Both the position numbers and the translations under genes were made by a program. The notes under the pieces are model-generated. The model saw only the letters and a program-made list of their open reading frames with translations, searched no databases and was not told the origin of the DNA. Of a DNA stretch of 64,000 nt, positions 47,765 to 61,300 are shown piece after piece; position 1 is the first letter of the stretch, and every line of letters starts with the position of its first letter. The stretch is from Coffea arabica (lineage: Eukaryota; Streptophyta; Magnoliopsida; Gentianales; Rubiaceae), in assembly GCF_036785885.1 (NCBI RefSeq), contig NC_092317.1, positions 8,992,501 to 9,056,500 of the forward strand, written 5' to 3'.

Positions 47765-49660
47765 GAACAATTAACTACTGGACCCCTAGATAAGAGGTAG
47801 GGATGGTAAATTAAAAATTGTAAAGCAACCCCTGATTGACCCGTGAATTACTGATTATGAAATGATTCCTTGTTAAAATGCCAAATCGTGAACAATTAGG
47901 TCAGTTAGGTAGAGCATACTAGCATGAAAAAAAAAATTTATAAAGGGTAAGATTGTTAAGATCTTACTAATTATTAAAAATTGTAAAGCAACCCTTCTTT
48001 TCAAAAAAAAAAAAAAAATTGTAAAGCAACCCTTGATTGACCTGTGAATTACTAATTATGAAATAATTCCTTATTTAAAATGCTAAATCATAAACAATTA
48101 GAACCGTAAGGTAGAGCATAATAACATTAAAAAAAAAGATTATTAAGGGTAAGATTGTTATGTTAACTTTTGTAATCAACAAGAAGTCAACAACAATGTT
48201 TGTATTTAAATGTAAACTAGTTTTGTACTCATTCGTTGAATGGGAATTGTCTAAAAATAATAAATTATTTAGTGTAGTTCATAAAATACAAACTTATTGT
48301 ATAATCTATTATAACCTTTCTTAAATACATTGTTATTAAAAAATAGTCTTATAATATATATTTAAACATCTAATTCAGTGATTAATAATTCGAAATGCAA
48401 AAAAAAAAATCGACAATATGTTGACATTCAAAAACTTGAAAATAGGGAAGATCAAATCTTGGCTGATCTTCTGTAAACAAAAGAATGGCCAACCCGTTAC
48501 CAAAACATCAATTTTGGTATTTAATATAAATGGCTTAAAGGTTAATGTGAAAAGAAAAGAAGCCGAGTGAAATATTAATAAAAGATAATAATTCAGAATC
48601 AATCAAGTCACAGGAACATAGCAACCTTCCAAATCTGTTCATGGCTAATAGAAACCAAAACGAAAACATAAGATGTATTTTGCTATTAAGTCAAAAACAT
48701 AAAAAATCTAAATAGTCTGATGTATATTGCATGACGTGAACTGCTGTATGACAATGAACTTGATGCCTTGCCATTTATGTAATCAATGACACCTTCTTGT
48801 TCTTTAGAAGCTTTCTATCAAAGTCTAAAAAAAAAAAACATTGAAAACTGCACAAAATTTTTTTAATCCCAGAAACCCAGAAAATAAAAAAAATTAATAC
48901 GTTGTTGAAGACAATTAATAAATTGTCAAAGGCAATTAAAAAATCGTGTGAAAACACATAGTTTAAAAGGCCACTTCTAAATCGCTAACCAAAAAGCAAT
49001 ATGTGTTCTACTTAAATTGAAGAGTGAATCCATAAATTGAAATAACAAATTAATTACAAAAACCTTGTCAGAAATAAAAACCAAACTGTAACTTTTGAAG
49101 AGTTAGAAAATTCAAATTCAAATTCAATGACCTAACTATGAAAAAGGTGTAGGAAATTACAAACCACATACAGCGAGCATAAACAAAGTCCAAATGCGAT
49201 CCTTGCATTGAAGGAAATAAAAACGAAGTTCCAAATCCGGTCCTTGCATTGAAAAAAAAAATTTTCAAAAACATTGTGGAAAAGTGTAAACATCTACACT
49301 GCTTGATAAAGTGATAAGTAATAGATCGATAACCATATATATGAGTAAAAATGTAGAGTATCTTCAATAGCGATAATCTGATAAAGATAATCTAATATTT
49401 GAATTGATATTTCGAACTTTTGAGTTGAAGATGAGAGAGAGTTAAAAACATAATTCAAAATTATTTATACTAATCCCCTGGAAATTTAGGCTTGACGATT
49501 AGGGTTAAGGGAAAAAAAGGTAAGAGAATGAAAGAGATAATTATGAAAGGATTATCTAAAATTGTAAAGTCAAGAGAAAAAAGAGAGATAGAACAGCGTA
49601 GGTTATTAGGGGGTTAACTCATAGAGCGCGTTGCATCTACTTGCTATGTCGATAAGCCAC
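47765..49660. other. Intergenic, no gene seen
   Basis: AT-rich. A block near 47810-47935 (AATTGTAAAGCAACCCCTGATTGACC) recurs near 48010-48130, a short old direct duplication of about 120-180 bp. There are no coding frames of note. Confidence 0.45.
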
Positions 49661-49705
49661 GTAGGAAAGAGATAAATTAAAAGGATAAGGATGAGAATAA
49701 GACTT

Positions 49706-49742
<37 letters not shown>

Positions 49743-49906
49743 TTATTAGGAAAGAGAAAACATGAAGGGATAAGAATGAGAATACGACTTTATATATATA
49801 TATATATATATATATGATTTATTAAGAATCCTATTAGGAAACTACCGTCTCGTTAAGCTACGTAGGAAAGAGAAAACATGAAGGGATAAGAATGAGAATA
49901 CGACTT

Positions 49907-49980
<74 letters not shown>
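49661..49980. repeat. Three-unit repeat, each unit ending in (TA)n
   Basis: Three related units of about 47 bp (starting near 49661, 49746 and 49863) each read AGGAAAGAG..AAGGGATAAG.ATGAGAATA.GACTTTA and run into a TA dinucleotide array (49711-49739, 49791-49815 and 49910-49979). The last array is about 70 bases. Confidence 0.88.
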
Positions 49981-49984
<4 letters not shown>

Positions 49985-50681
49985 CCCTGGCAAGCTGCAA
50001 GTTTAATACCTAAGAAAAAATGACAGGGAAGATAATATTTTTAGTGGTTTTTTTTTTGTCTCAGATATTAATAATATTGAGGGGATCATATCACAGGTGA
50101 CAACTAACTTGAAATTTAATAGTTCAATAAGCTTTGACTGAAGACAAGAATATACAGTTCAATGGGCAAATTCTATCTTATAATATTTTTTCCTATTTTT
50201 CTCTCCCCAACCTATCTTAAATTCTTAATACCTAATTTAACTATATAATATGAAAACAGAGGGACTGTTAGCAATTCTTTCTTTCCAAGGTAACCTTTTA
50301 CCAAGTACTATTTTGCGCAGGAGAAAATACTCTGTGTATAGTAGTAGCTGGGCCTGATTTTAACTTCTGCAAGCCAGAGTTTGATTATTTATGTGACCAC
50401 TTAGTCTGCAGACATTTTTCGTACCAAATTAAGAACTTTTTACTATTGATGAGGCAGGTAGAAAAAATTTAACATGGTACAGTCATCCCATTCAATATTC
50501 ATTGATTTTCGCTTGAAATTAATCTAAATTTTTTTCGGGCTAAATCGATTTTTTAACTGGTATTTTACCTTATATGTTTCACATGAAATAAAAAAAATGT
50601 TACGATAAATAGTACAATAAACATTTTCCAAATAATGTTTCAGGCAAAGGGAGAAATTTTTTAACCCCAACGCCCAAAAGA

Positions 50682-50702
50682 GAGAGAGAGAGAGAGAGAG
50701 AG
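50682..50702. repeat. (GA)n microsatellite
   Basis: About ten AG/GA dinucleotides in a row. No gene nearby. Confidence 0.85.
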
Positions 50703-50811
50703 AAATTTCAAAAGCATGTTTTGTCACATGGTTTTGGACCAAAGAAATTTGTTGCTTCTAGCTTCATGGCTTTTAACATTTTACAGAAGGAAAATTTTAT
50801 TCTAGTCTGAC

Positions 50812-51628
50812 TATAGATGGCAAATCAATCCATTTAATTAAATTTACCCATACCCGCCCATGAATAGATGGGTATGGGTATCTTAAGTTTTTGCATATGG
50901 GTATAAATGGGTTACCCAATAATACCTATTTATTAAATAGGTACTATTGGGTAACCCATCAAACCCAATTAACCCATTTAGAATTGTTTTCCCTCAAATC
51001 TCTTCTCTTCCCCCGCCCTTTTTTTTTTCATATTTTTCATTTTTTTATGATGTTAACTACTTTTGTTTCATTATAATTATTATTTGTTGATTTTATTTTC
51101 TCTTAATTTGTTAACTTACTCATTTTTTAGCATTATCAATTTATGATAAGTTTAGCCTCTTTTCCTACCTTTCCAAAATGAAATTTTCAATTTACACATG
51201 AAAAAAATATTAGGGGTTCAAAAATTTTGGATTAAGTTTATATGTTAATTTTTATAGTACTTAATTTAAATTTTTATATTCTTATTATTTAATTATTAAA
51301 TAGTATGTAATTTTGCGACATAGAGTACGGATAGGAAAAAAATTGATAATTAGGCTTATTGAACATTATAAGTAAATATTTAAAACTAATGATGGGTGCA
51401 AAGAGTGGTATAAATTGATAACTTAGTTTGCAAAAATGAATTTAAATGAGTTTACAAAAAGTTAAAATAAATGAATTATAAATGGGTAATTGGGTTACCC
51501 AATTCATTTTTTGACTTACCCATTTATACCCATTTAATTAAATGGATATAAATGGATTAATTCACTTATACCCATTACCCATTTTACCCAACCCAAACCC
51601 GCCCAAGTCACCCATTTTGGCACCTCTA
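50812..51628. mobile_element. hAT-type MITE rich in ACCCATTT/AAATGGGT
   Basis: Exact 8-bp TSDs AGTCTGAC (50804-50811 and 51629-51636). The ends are imperfect inverted repeats (TATAGATGGCAAA and TAGAGGTGCCAAAA). Both arms are full of TACCCATTTA-like sub-repeats, with an AT-rich centre, 817 bp in all. No transposase ORF. Confidence 0.87.
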
Positions 51629-51636
51629 AGTCTGAC

Positions 51637-52328
51637 TAACAAATGACTGGTACGATAAACACAAATTAAAAAATAGCCCTCCTAATTTTTAAGAGTTTTC
51701 GTATTTATATATATTTCTGTATTTGTATATATCGTTCAGACACATCGTATTCAAGACAAAGTTTCAATCGAAGATCAAGAAAATAATGAAGCAAATATGA
51801 TTAAGTTTCAATCCATGATCAAGAAAATACATATGATTGCAACCCATAGCCCTTGACCGCATAACCTACTAAAACCATACAGGAAAACTTGATCAGACTT
51901 TGATTTGAAGACTGAAACAGTAGTGTTTATGGAGATTGGAATCTGCAGAACACAACTTTCTTAAAACTTTTGTTCTGGATTTGACGATTAAGATACACTT
52001 GCAATGTCCGGGACACCTCATCCATGATTCTGTCTACAATCTCTACAATGAGGGAAATAATCAAAAAAGTAGTTTTAACTTACAGTTAGCCTACAATTTG
52101 GAATTGAATTCTTCTCCTTTTCAGAGTTCCATTTGCTGTCAATGCTGAAACAATTGATCTACTTCAGTAAATGGGGGGAGCCAATTGGGAACCCCAAACA
52201 AAGCAGACCTAACTGTACCCTAGGAAGAATTACATGGGCATGCTAATCCTCACCTACCCCTATCTGCGTTAATTGGAAAAGATTCTATCAGTCATGTTAA
52301 ATTACAACATCAAGAATCAGTTAATGCA
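51637..52328. other. Spacer and likely 3' UTR of the REF6-like gene
   Basis: Lies downstream of the REF6-like stop codon (minus strand). No coding sequence is recognised. Confidence 0.5.
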
Positions 52329-55300
52329 TCAGCTGCCTTTCTTCGAAGAAGAATGACCCGTCTTCCTCTTGTGACGGCTAAAATCTGATACAAATCGAAA
52401 TGTCTGGTTACAGCCTGGCTCAGCACAGACATAAGGACGAGCACCAGTGTGAACTCTAATGTGCTCCGTCCTAGCCCATGCCCACTTAAATGACATCTTG
52501 CAGCCTTTCCAGGGGCACTTCAGCGGGCGATCATCCACGTGAACACGGCGATGCTGCACCAAGTACTTGTGGGAGAAGAACTTCTTACCACAGCCCTTTA
52601 CTGGGCAAATATTGCGCTTATGTAATACAAGCTCCTGCTTTGAACCAAATCCCATGGTGCAACCTTCCATATCACATGGATACTCAGTCTTCTCATCCTT
52701 TACCTTCATCTTGTTAGAGCCAGCAGGACTCTTCTTTGCCTTCAAGCCATTTGGCTGTTTCTTTGCTACTGATTTGGTTTCAAGAGATTTGGCTCCCTGA
52801 CCTTTACTAGGCTTTTCAGCTCTTTTCCTCAGCCGTGTGCTAGGCCCACCTTCCTGCTCTTCCTCAGTTTCTAAGTTGAACTGTTTCCTGTTCCTCACAA
52901 CTTTGTTGCCTTTGTTGCTAGACTCAACATTCTCTTTCTTCCTTTGCGTGTTCCTCCGGTTGCTTTTGCATTGATGTTGAGAATGGTTGACTGGAGAATC
53001 TTCGGCAGCTTTATCTCGCTCTTCAACTTTTGCAGATTTAGCTTTTACAGCCGGCCTAATTTCTGCTGCAGTTTTTCTCTTTCTCCCAGTCCTGCAAGTT
53101 CTAGCAGTTGTTTCACCAGTCTGCACATGGGTGCTTTCCAAAGGTCTCTCAGGCTTCAAATCAGCCTTCATGCAGGAAGGAATGCTTCTCTCCTGTTCTT
53201 CTTCATCTCTTTCAGCAAGGAAAGGGTGAACCTGATTGGACATCCAGACTTTTCCACACCACTTCCCAGCAACAACAGTCTTTTTTGGTTTGCCTGGCCA
53301 ATTCCCAAGAGAGTCATCCTTTGTTGGGCTATTCACCGGAGAACTTCGGCCAAATGCATTGTATATCAAAAAGTTGTATGGCATTTGCTTAGAGTAGAGA
53401 GGAGAGCGACTAAGACTGGCACTGTAATAGAGATTAATGCCTAGTTTTACTGCCCAATCCCCATTTCCATGTATTGCTTCTTGACTTTCTAAAGCTGCTT
53501 GTATAGTTTCTTCATCTTCTTTTGATGCCTGCCTGAATGAAATACTACTCCAAACATAATGACCCCCCAATTCTTCTGCCATCTTTTTCGCTTGAGCCTC
53601 TACATTGGGATAGTCTGCATAGAAGTAATAATAGTAAGAAGAACAAAATTTCAGGAAAAGCACACCAATGAGATGCTCCTTTTGACTTCCCAATTTACCA
53701 CTTTCATTTATTACTTTCTTCTGTCCTTTTTTCAGAGTTTTCCAAGAGCATAGCATGGCTACCCCTCATCGCAAAGAGAGAGTTCAATGTGGCAGACACT
53801 AAACGTCAAGGATTTACTTCCTTTTCTTTTTTAAAGTTGGCGGGAATTATTGTGTTAGAGCGGTACTAGAAAAGCATTTATATTCATCTACAAGACAGAT
53901 ATTCACCTGGATGACAAAGGAGCAAAACATTAACCCCACCAATAGACCGAAGCTGCTTTTCTACCTGTACAGCATGCTGAAGACAGAATACATGCATCCT
54001 TGAAGAATCTTCATCAGGTCTTCCGGCAAATGGCAAAGTTTTGTTCTCAAACTCTACTATGGCAGTGGATGTTATAGTCTCAGCCTTGTGGGCTAATGGG
54101 GAAGGAGACGAGGCATCTTGTTCTTTGACTTGATGCCTACACCTATCTGCTAAATTATCTATCTCCATCGATGGAAAACTTCGTCTCTTGTACTCAATAG
54201 TCCCATCCGGAGGTGGATGTCGTCTACTCTCAGATGTAGATTTTGTAGTTCCTTGTTTGTCAGAAGAGCCAATAATTTGGAGAGGAACCACATCTGCACA
54301 ACTAAACTCTGAACAGGAGATAACATTGTTTCTGGATCCTCCTTCGTGAAGTCCAGCATCATGACAATGCAATCCACTTTCTGGCGAGCAATCCTTAGCT
54401 TCGTTCTGGCAGGCTTCAGTATGATTATTCGCATCAACATCATCCTCATCTGAGTCAGAAGAATTACCATATGTCAAAGCCAATAGACCAAGGGATGAAG
54501 TGTCCTTTTGTGCTTCTGTATTTGGAATCAGTCCAACAATTTCATCATCGACTGACTGATACAGACCACCAGATTGCACTGGGACATCAAAGAGTTCATC
54601 TGGGTTCCTTTTGTACATCCATCCTGCAATGGAATACATGAAAACTCATCAGTCACAACTGCTGGACAGATTTAACCCACGTCTAGACAGAATTCAAAAA
54701 TGGATAAGTAACAGTTCTAAGTTCACATTTACAAATGGACAGACAGTTGAATGAATTTGCTGCGACATCCCATTCACTAATTTTGATTACTTGATCCACC
54801 AAAACAATTACACTTCAAGAAATCAATCTACTCTAGAATAAAAATGGGAAGCCAGTGTCAACATTTTCCTTCAGAGGAGTACCTGAACAAGAATCTGACT
54901 TAGGCGGAACTTCATCTCCATTAACAACAGTTAAGACATCACTGGTTTCTCCCCAGTCCTTAAATTCGCTCCTATCAGCTGTTATCAGGTAAGTTGCAGC
55001 TGCATCTGTTGGTTGAACTATAGCAACACAAGCAAAGCACAATATCCCACAAGTGACGCATGAAAAGAGCCCCTGCTCTGATAACCTATCACCCCGAGAA
55101 GCTCTGCCTTTTTCAGTTTCCATGTTCTTGGACTCAGAAGCTAGAGCTGAAAATTCATTACCTCTAACTGAACAAGGAAGCCTCTTATCAAAACAGGAAG
55201 GAGAAACAGTTTCCTTCATCGAACAGGATCCTGTCCCTTGCAGGACTCCCCTTTTCCTCTCTTGCACAATACCTTCAGAAAGTAAGCTTTTTGTTGTTTT

Positions 55301-58300
55301 CATCATGAGGTCTGGACTGCCCAAACTGGGAAACAACCCAGGCTGTACCTGTGACTGCGAACCAGCTTTTGAATTTGAGCTAAAAGAACTGACAACGGAA
55401 TTTTGAGGAAGAATTACAACTGAAGATCCCTCAGCCAGCATATAAAGTAGATCATTGTTCTGCATCACATCTTGTACAAATAGGTCTTTTACCAACATTT
55501 CTCCTTCACCTTTCTTCTTATCCTTTAGCCGTGAACTCCGTGGTTCCATGCGAACCCCCCTTGGTACTCTGCCCCAAAAAAAATTGTTAAAAGCTATAGA
55601 AGCATCCAGAGTAGGTCCTTTTCTAGAAATCATGTTTTACACTTGCATAAACTAGTTCTGACAGTTCTGTAAGACAAGATTGATGTTATAAGAGGTGATT
55701 TTTTTTTCAATAGAAGACACGTTTACACTATCTTCCATCAAAAAGTTCTGACATTTCTAAATCAACTTTTCATCACAAGAATCTCCCCCCAAAAAATTGC
55801 ATTGCATGCCCAAACTGGCCAGAAAAATGATGCATTCATACACAACCCCCCCCCCCCCAAAAAAAAATTTATTCTTGCACTTTCTGGAACCAGTTCAATA
55901 TCTGAGACTATCAGTATGACTAGAAAAATTCAATATCCACTTTATAGGAAAAATAAAACAAAAGGTAAGATGACTTCGTCCCCAAGGTTGAGGAACAGAA
56001 ATTGAAGATGTAAATCGCCATAAAGCAGGAAGATGGTCTAGACTTCAGAAAAACTCAGCAAAAAGGAATGGAAACACGCTAAGAGTAAAGCTAACAGATT
56101 TAAGGCACCAAAGAAGCTCACATTATACTGATAATTACCAATAAAAAATAGAATGTGCCCCCACTAAAGAGTGAAATGACAATTTTCATTTATTAGATAT
56201 GCTCCTTCAGTTTCGGCCAAATCTTGGCATGTCATACTTTAAGGAATACTTCCATCCAAACACTGGGCAAATTGTAATTGATTAGTTTATGATGGAAACC
56301 TCAAAGAGTCCAAAACCTCCGCATTCGAACCCCAGACTAAAATGAGAAGCCACAACCAAAGGAAAGACCATAGGAGAAACTTTCACAAAACCAAACTACA
56401 AGATAGCACAAATTTTTACCCATTACAATAGAACAAACCTTGAACAAGATGAAAGTGCCAGATCATATAACAACTGAAAGTGGGAAACCATTGGAGGACA
56501 ATTAATTGAAGCCCTACGAATTGCAGCATCTTTTGCAACAGTGAGCCATCCAGGAGTAGCAATATTAGCAGCCTCACCACAGTTAAACCCTGTGTTTTAA
56601 GAGATGAAATGTATAGGAATACTTAGACATTCTACAATCTTTCCATCCTTCAAGGGGAGATAAGGAGATAAGAGACGAATTAAATGAAGAATTATATTAC
56701 CATGACTAAACCCTGAGTGATAGGCCCTTGGAAAAGTAACAACAAATTCTCCAGCATTTTGCACCAACCTAATACAAAACATGGGCAAATAAGCTGCAAA
56801 AACCCAACGGTAAAAGAAGCAACTTGTAGTAGAACTTATATTACAAGAGCCTACAATGGTAGCTAGATCTTTTTCAAGGCTTTTGCCACAATAATGTGTA
56901 ATTAAGTAGAAATTTGCTGTCCCATGCCATCAGAAAATTTGCTTCCATTAGTCACCTCTATTTTGGCATTTCTATTGATGTACTTTTTTCCTTTTAAGCG
57001 AGTTACCAGATGCCAATGAACCTATATGTAACTGACATGATTTTATTCCTTTCAGAAGTGGCAGGGTCAAAGTGAAGCTCGAAAGCTAACGGTCAACTAT
57101 TCCACTCTTAAGGAACCACAGTCCTCAGAGCATTAATGTGAAACAAACATTGTAATCTGTTGTAAGACTAGAACTCACCGGCAGCATGGAACACCCGCAT
57201 CAATAAGTACCTCAGGTGACATGACTGTGGTCTTCTCACCAAGTGTTGAAAACGTAACTGAAAGAATATATCATAAAACCCTAGTTACTTGAATAAGATG
57301 TGGGAAAAAGGGGGGAAATTCTAACACACACGTATAGCAATCAAATTACCAATTTAACAAGAAAAGTTATCAGAAACCCAAAAAGACAAGTAAATACTTC
57401 TGTACCAACCACAACAGTTAGGAACTTTCTGTGAGAAGCCATCCAAAGTATAAGAAAAACAGAAAGAAAAGGAATTTTGTGGAGATCCATTTTTGCTGGC
57501 CTTCAATACTTTTTTAGCTACACCAAGCGAAATTATTCCTAAAAATTTAGATGAAACACTTCACTTAGAGAATTCACAGGGCAAGTTAGTACATCTAAGT
57601 TGATGAGTCATTTTAGGATCCGTTACAACATAGCCCCTGAGATAAATCATTTGGCATATGGTCTTTCTGTAGCATTCAAATAAACAGACCCCTAAACTTC
57701 TGTTAATACTTCCACATGTCATAGCTCCCGTTTGAATAAATTTTTTAGTCCTCACAAAACATACAATCACCACAGTTGAAATACCAATCCAACCCAGCCA
57801 ATCATTAACAGGCAATCAAAACATCCTCCTCCTTTGTGGAGCTTGTACTCTTTAAATTCTAGAAATAGATGTTAAATTAGTATCTGGTGTAATGATTTCA
57901 TAGAAAAAATAAACACTGAAGTAATCCATCTTCAACAATGCATCCAGCTAAATAAGATCAATCTCAAATCCAGCATTTCTGAGTGAACCTTATCAGCTAA
58001 CATAAATCAGTTCGGACAACCCAAGAAACACCCTCAGACATCTATATGTGCTTGAGCGAGTGTCCTAATCTGATGGTTAAGATTTTTATTCGATGGATCT
58101 GTCCATTTACCAATTTTACCTAGTCACTAGCATCCTACCCTTGTAAGCAACATGATGGTGATTGATTTGGCACTAAAACTTTATCACAGCAATATTGCTG
58201 CAATCATAAATTGTTTCACAAAGAGGACTTTGGGCAACACAAATTTTACAAATGGTGGAAGCACAAATTCATTAATTGTGGAAATTTATGTTCGAGATTA

Positions 58301-61300
58301 TGTTCGAGAAAATGCCTAGAGAAAAACTTGAATATAGTGCCAACCTTGAGCTTCGTATGAACCTGTATCGAATAACAAAAATGAAAAGAAAGTTTTATCC
58401 TACCTAATTGGAATCTACTTCTATTTTCCTCCAAGAATTTAAATTCAAAGGACATAAACAACAGTAGAATTACAAACAAAAAGCAAACATGAATCAGAAT
58501 AAATAAAACTCAAACACAAAGCATTGAGAAATTTGAATCCTCGAATGCTCGGAATTACTATCAATCCAGAAGTGCACATGAACTATATCTTCTTTTGCAA
58601 TAAAACTTTCTAGCAGTCATTGTCCTCCAGATGCACAAAACTTGGACTGGGTTTTGTATAACTTCCTAGCTTCAAAGTATGCCCAATAAGCCTTCTCATG
58701 CCTTCTTTCAACTCCTTCCATGAGGAGTGTATTCAATACGTTTGATCCAGTCCTTTTACAGATAGATCCTTTTGTGCTCTATGAAGCTTCTCAAAATCTC
58801 TCCCAGAATTAAAACCGGAAAAAAAAAAATAACTCCATTCCTGGATACATATGCAAACTACTTTAAAGAAACTTCTTTGTGAACTAAATCAGGTATTCTA
58901 TGATAACCAATAAACACCTTGTGAATTTTCATTCAAACTGAATGCTTAGCTTGACAACCACTACTCGAATCAATAGACCAGGTACCAAGGATCAACCAGA
59001 AGATTTCAATTCAACTTCTACAGTAAGTCTAAATTCTGTCAAACACTAGGTTAATTATCAAAAGAAGATGGTAATGATGGTTGCAACACAATCAACCCTA
59101 TGCCTCACAATAAACATTGCGGTTAAGGAGAACATCACAACATTGAATTAAGTTAATCAACAGAACTGTGGAATTTTTAACTGCCTTCTGATGTGTCCAC
59201 AACTTTGTGATAGGCTTAGACAACTTTATCATTACATCATGAGGTCCCATGAATTCTGGTTCACAAGTTTGTTCAGGCATCCACTCAAGTTCTCTTTCAA
59301 TCTCATTCAACTGACACTGCCTCTAAAGCCATCGCATGGAGTAGTGTTTTTGGTATAACAACAACTGACTTGGGGCTGGGCAAAAGGACGCCATTATGCT
59401 TTATTCACGACTGGTCTAGGTTTCTAGGTCAAACTACGAGAAAGCCCTGGTTTTACCATTCCTCAGCTCTAAAGAGCACAACAACAGAATTATCAAGTTT
59501 AAAAGTGTTGAATCTTATCGTTATGCCAGAGGCGAAAATATAGACCAGCCTTACCCCTAAAAATGCTATCTAGATGGACTACTTATCCTTCTTAAGCTAC
59601 AAGTAGTAAAATTAAATGAAACGTGATGGAGGCCAAAATTGTAGAATAAAAGGTATTCAATTCTAAACCAGCCAAGAAGCAAAAAAATGATTTAAGAAGG
59701 ATAAGTAGTCCATCTAGGTAGCATTTTTAGGGGTAAGACTGGTCTATATTTTTGTCTCAGGCATAGCGATAATATTCAACACTTTTAAATTCTAAATCGT
59801 TTTTACTACATGTGATCTGCTACATTTATGAAAGCTACCAAGTTACAGCACAACCCCTTATAGTGAGCATGTGAACTCTCCTCCACTAAGGACTAAGACC
59901 AAACAGTGTCTTGATTTTTTGTTCTTTTCTCTAGAAGATGGAACCTAATAACTAGGTTGAAGCTTGACTGTTTGTAAACAAAAAAGGCACTGTACGTAGC
60001 ACAGGGGAGATCCCATCCGTCTAACCATTGACAAGAGCATCCCAGTCCCAAAAGTTTCCGAGACAAACAAGAGTAGACATTAGCTCTCAGGCCAATACAG
60101 ATAGCACATGCATATAGAACAATAATAAATATGTAATAATTATAATCAACAAACTGTACAATACAGTAAGGAGAGATTAGAATTTTCAAAATCAAGTTCA
60201 ACAAAATTTTCATTCCACACTATCTAAAGCATCAATTTGTCCATATTATGCTTCTATGCCCAGCAATATTACCCACATTTCACTACAAGCCATATTACTT
60301 TATCTTCCCATCTGTCCAATATTTGCATCAGTATTAACAATGATCACTGATATGTTGAGAAGGACAAGCAAATTAAGGATTTCAAAAGGCACAACATTGT
60401 GTCCTTTAACATAAAGCTTGGGCCCAAGACAGAGCAAACTACTAGATTATGAGGCTTGTTTATAATTAACTAAGATGGAAGTCATGAGCTCGAAATCAAG
60501 ATAATGCAAGATTTTCTGGCAGCTTAAGTAGGCATTTTGAAAATTATAGCAACACAAAAATAAGTTCTGAGTTTTCTTTTACAATCTTTCAACTCTTTTC
60601 TTTGCTTCTGCTTTTAATTAATACTCGTCCTTCCATTTTCTTTGCTTATTTACTCCACCAATTGTATGAAGAACTTCACCACTTAGCAAATGTAATTTGC
60701 CCAATTGATCATGTTTTTAAACATGCGATGGGACCCCCAAGTCCAAAAGATTGGTATCTGAAAAATAAAACATTTCTCAATAAAAATTTCGAGAAAAAAG
60801 AAACGGCATATTTTATTTTACCACCAATCTACAGGACGAAACCAAGTGAACATGCATTCAGATCAGCCGTTGAAGCATGTCCATCAGTAGAGAGAGAACA
60901 ATTGTCCTTTTTGTTGAAAGCAACCACTACCCACACTCGCGCCCACCCACAGACAACACGCAAGAATGCATCTGATGCTCAGCCTCTGCTGCAATGTCAT
61001 GCACTTGAATGATACTCACAGATCAAAATATGGCCTTATCCATGAATATCTGTGATGAGAAGAATTATCTATTATCTCCATTGTTCTCGTTGTCTTTAAG
61101 ATAGTGTCCTACGTCATCATTAGGGAGCAAATGTCATCCATGATAGAACATTGAAAGGTACAAAGAGATTTTGTCAATGACCATTCCCCATTTGGCTACA
61201 TTATCTGTCCTTTCTACTCTACTCTTTCTAGAAGTTAGAGCGATAAGTTACAAGTATCCATGTCTTCATTCTATTTTGTAAAATCATGAATTGAAGTTAT

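Noticed and set aside
52944..53444. Long plus-strand frames opposite the last REF6 exon
   Set aside because: Antisense shadows of a coding exon with a clear zinc-finger protein on the minus strand.
60602..61012. 136-codon plus-strand open frame in REF6 intron 1
   Set aside because: No domain, no splice or promoter support, composition like random AT-rich sequence.
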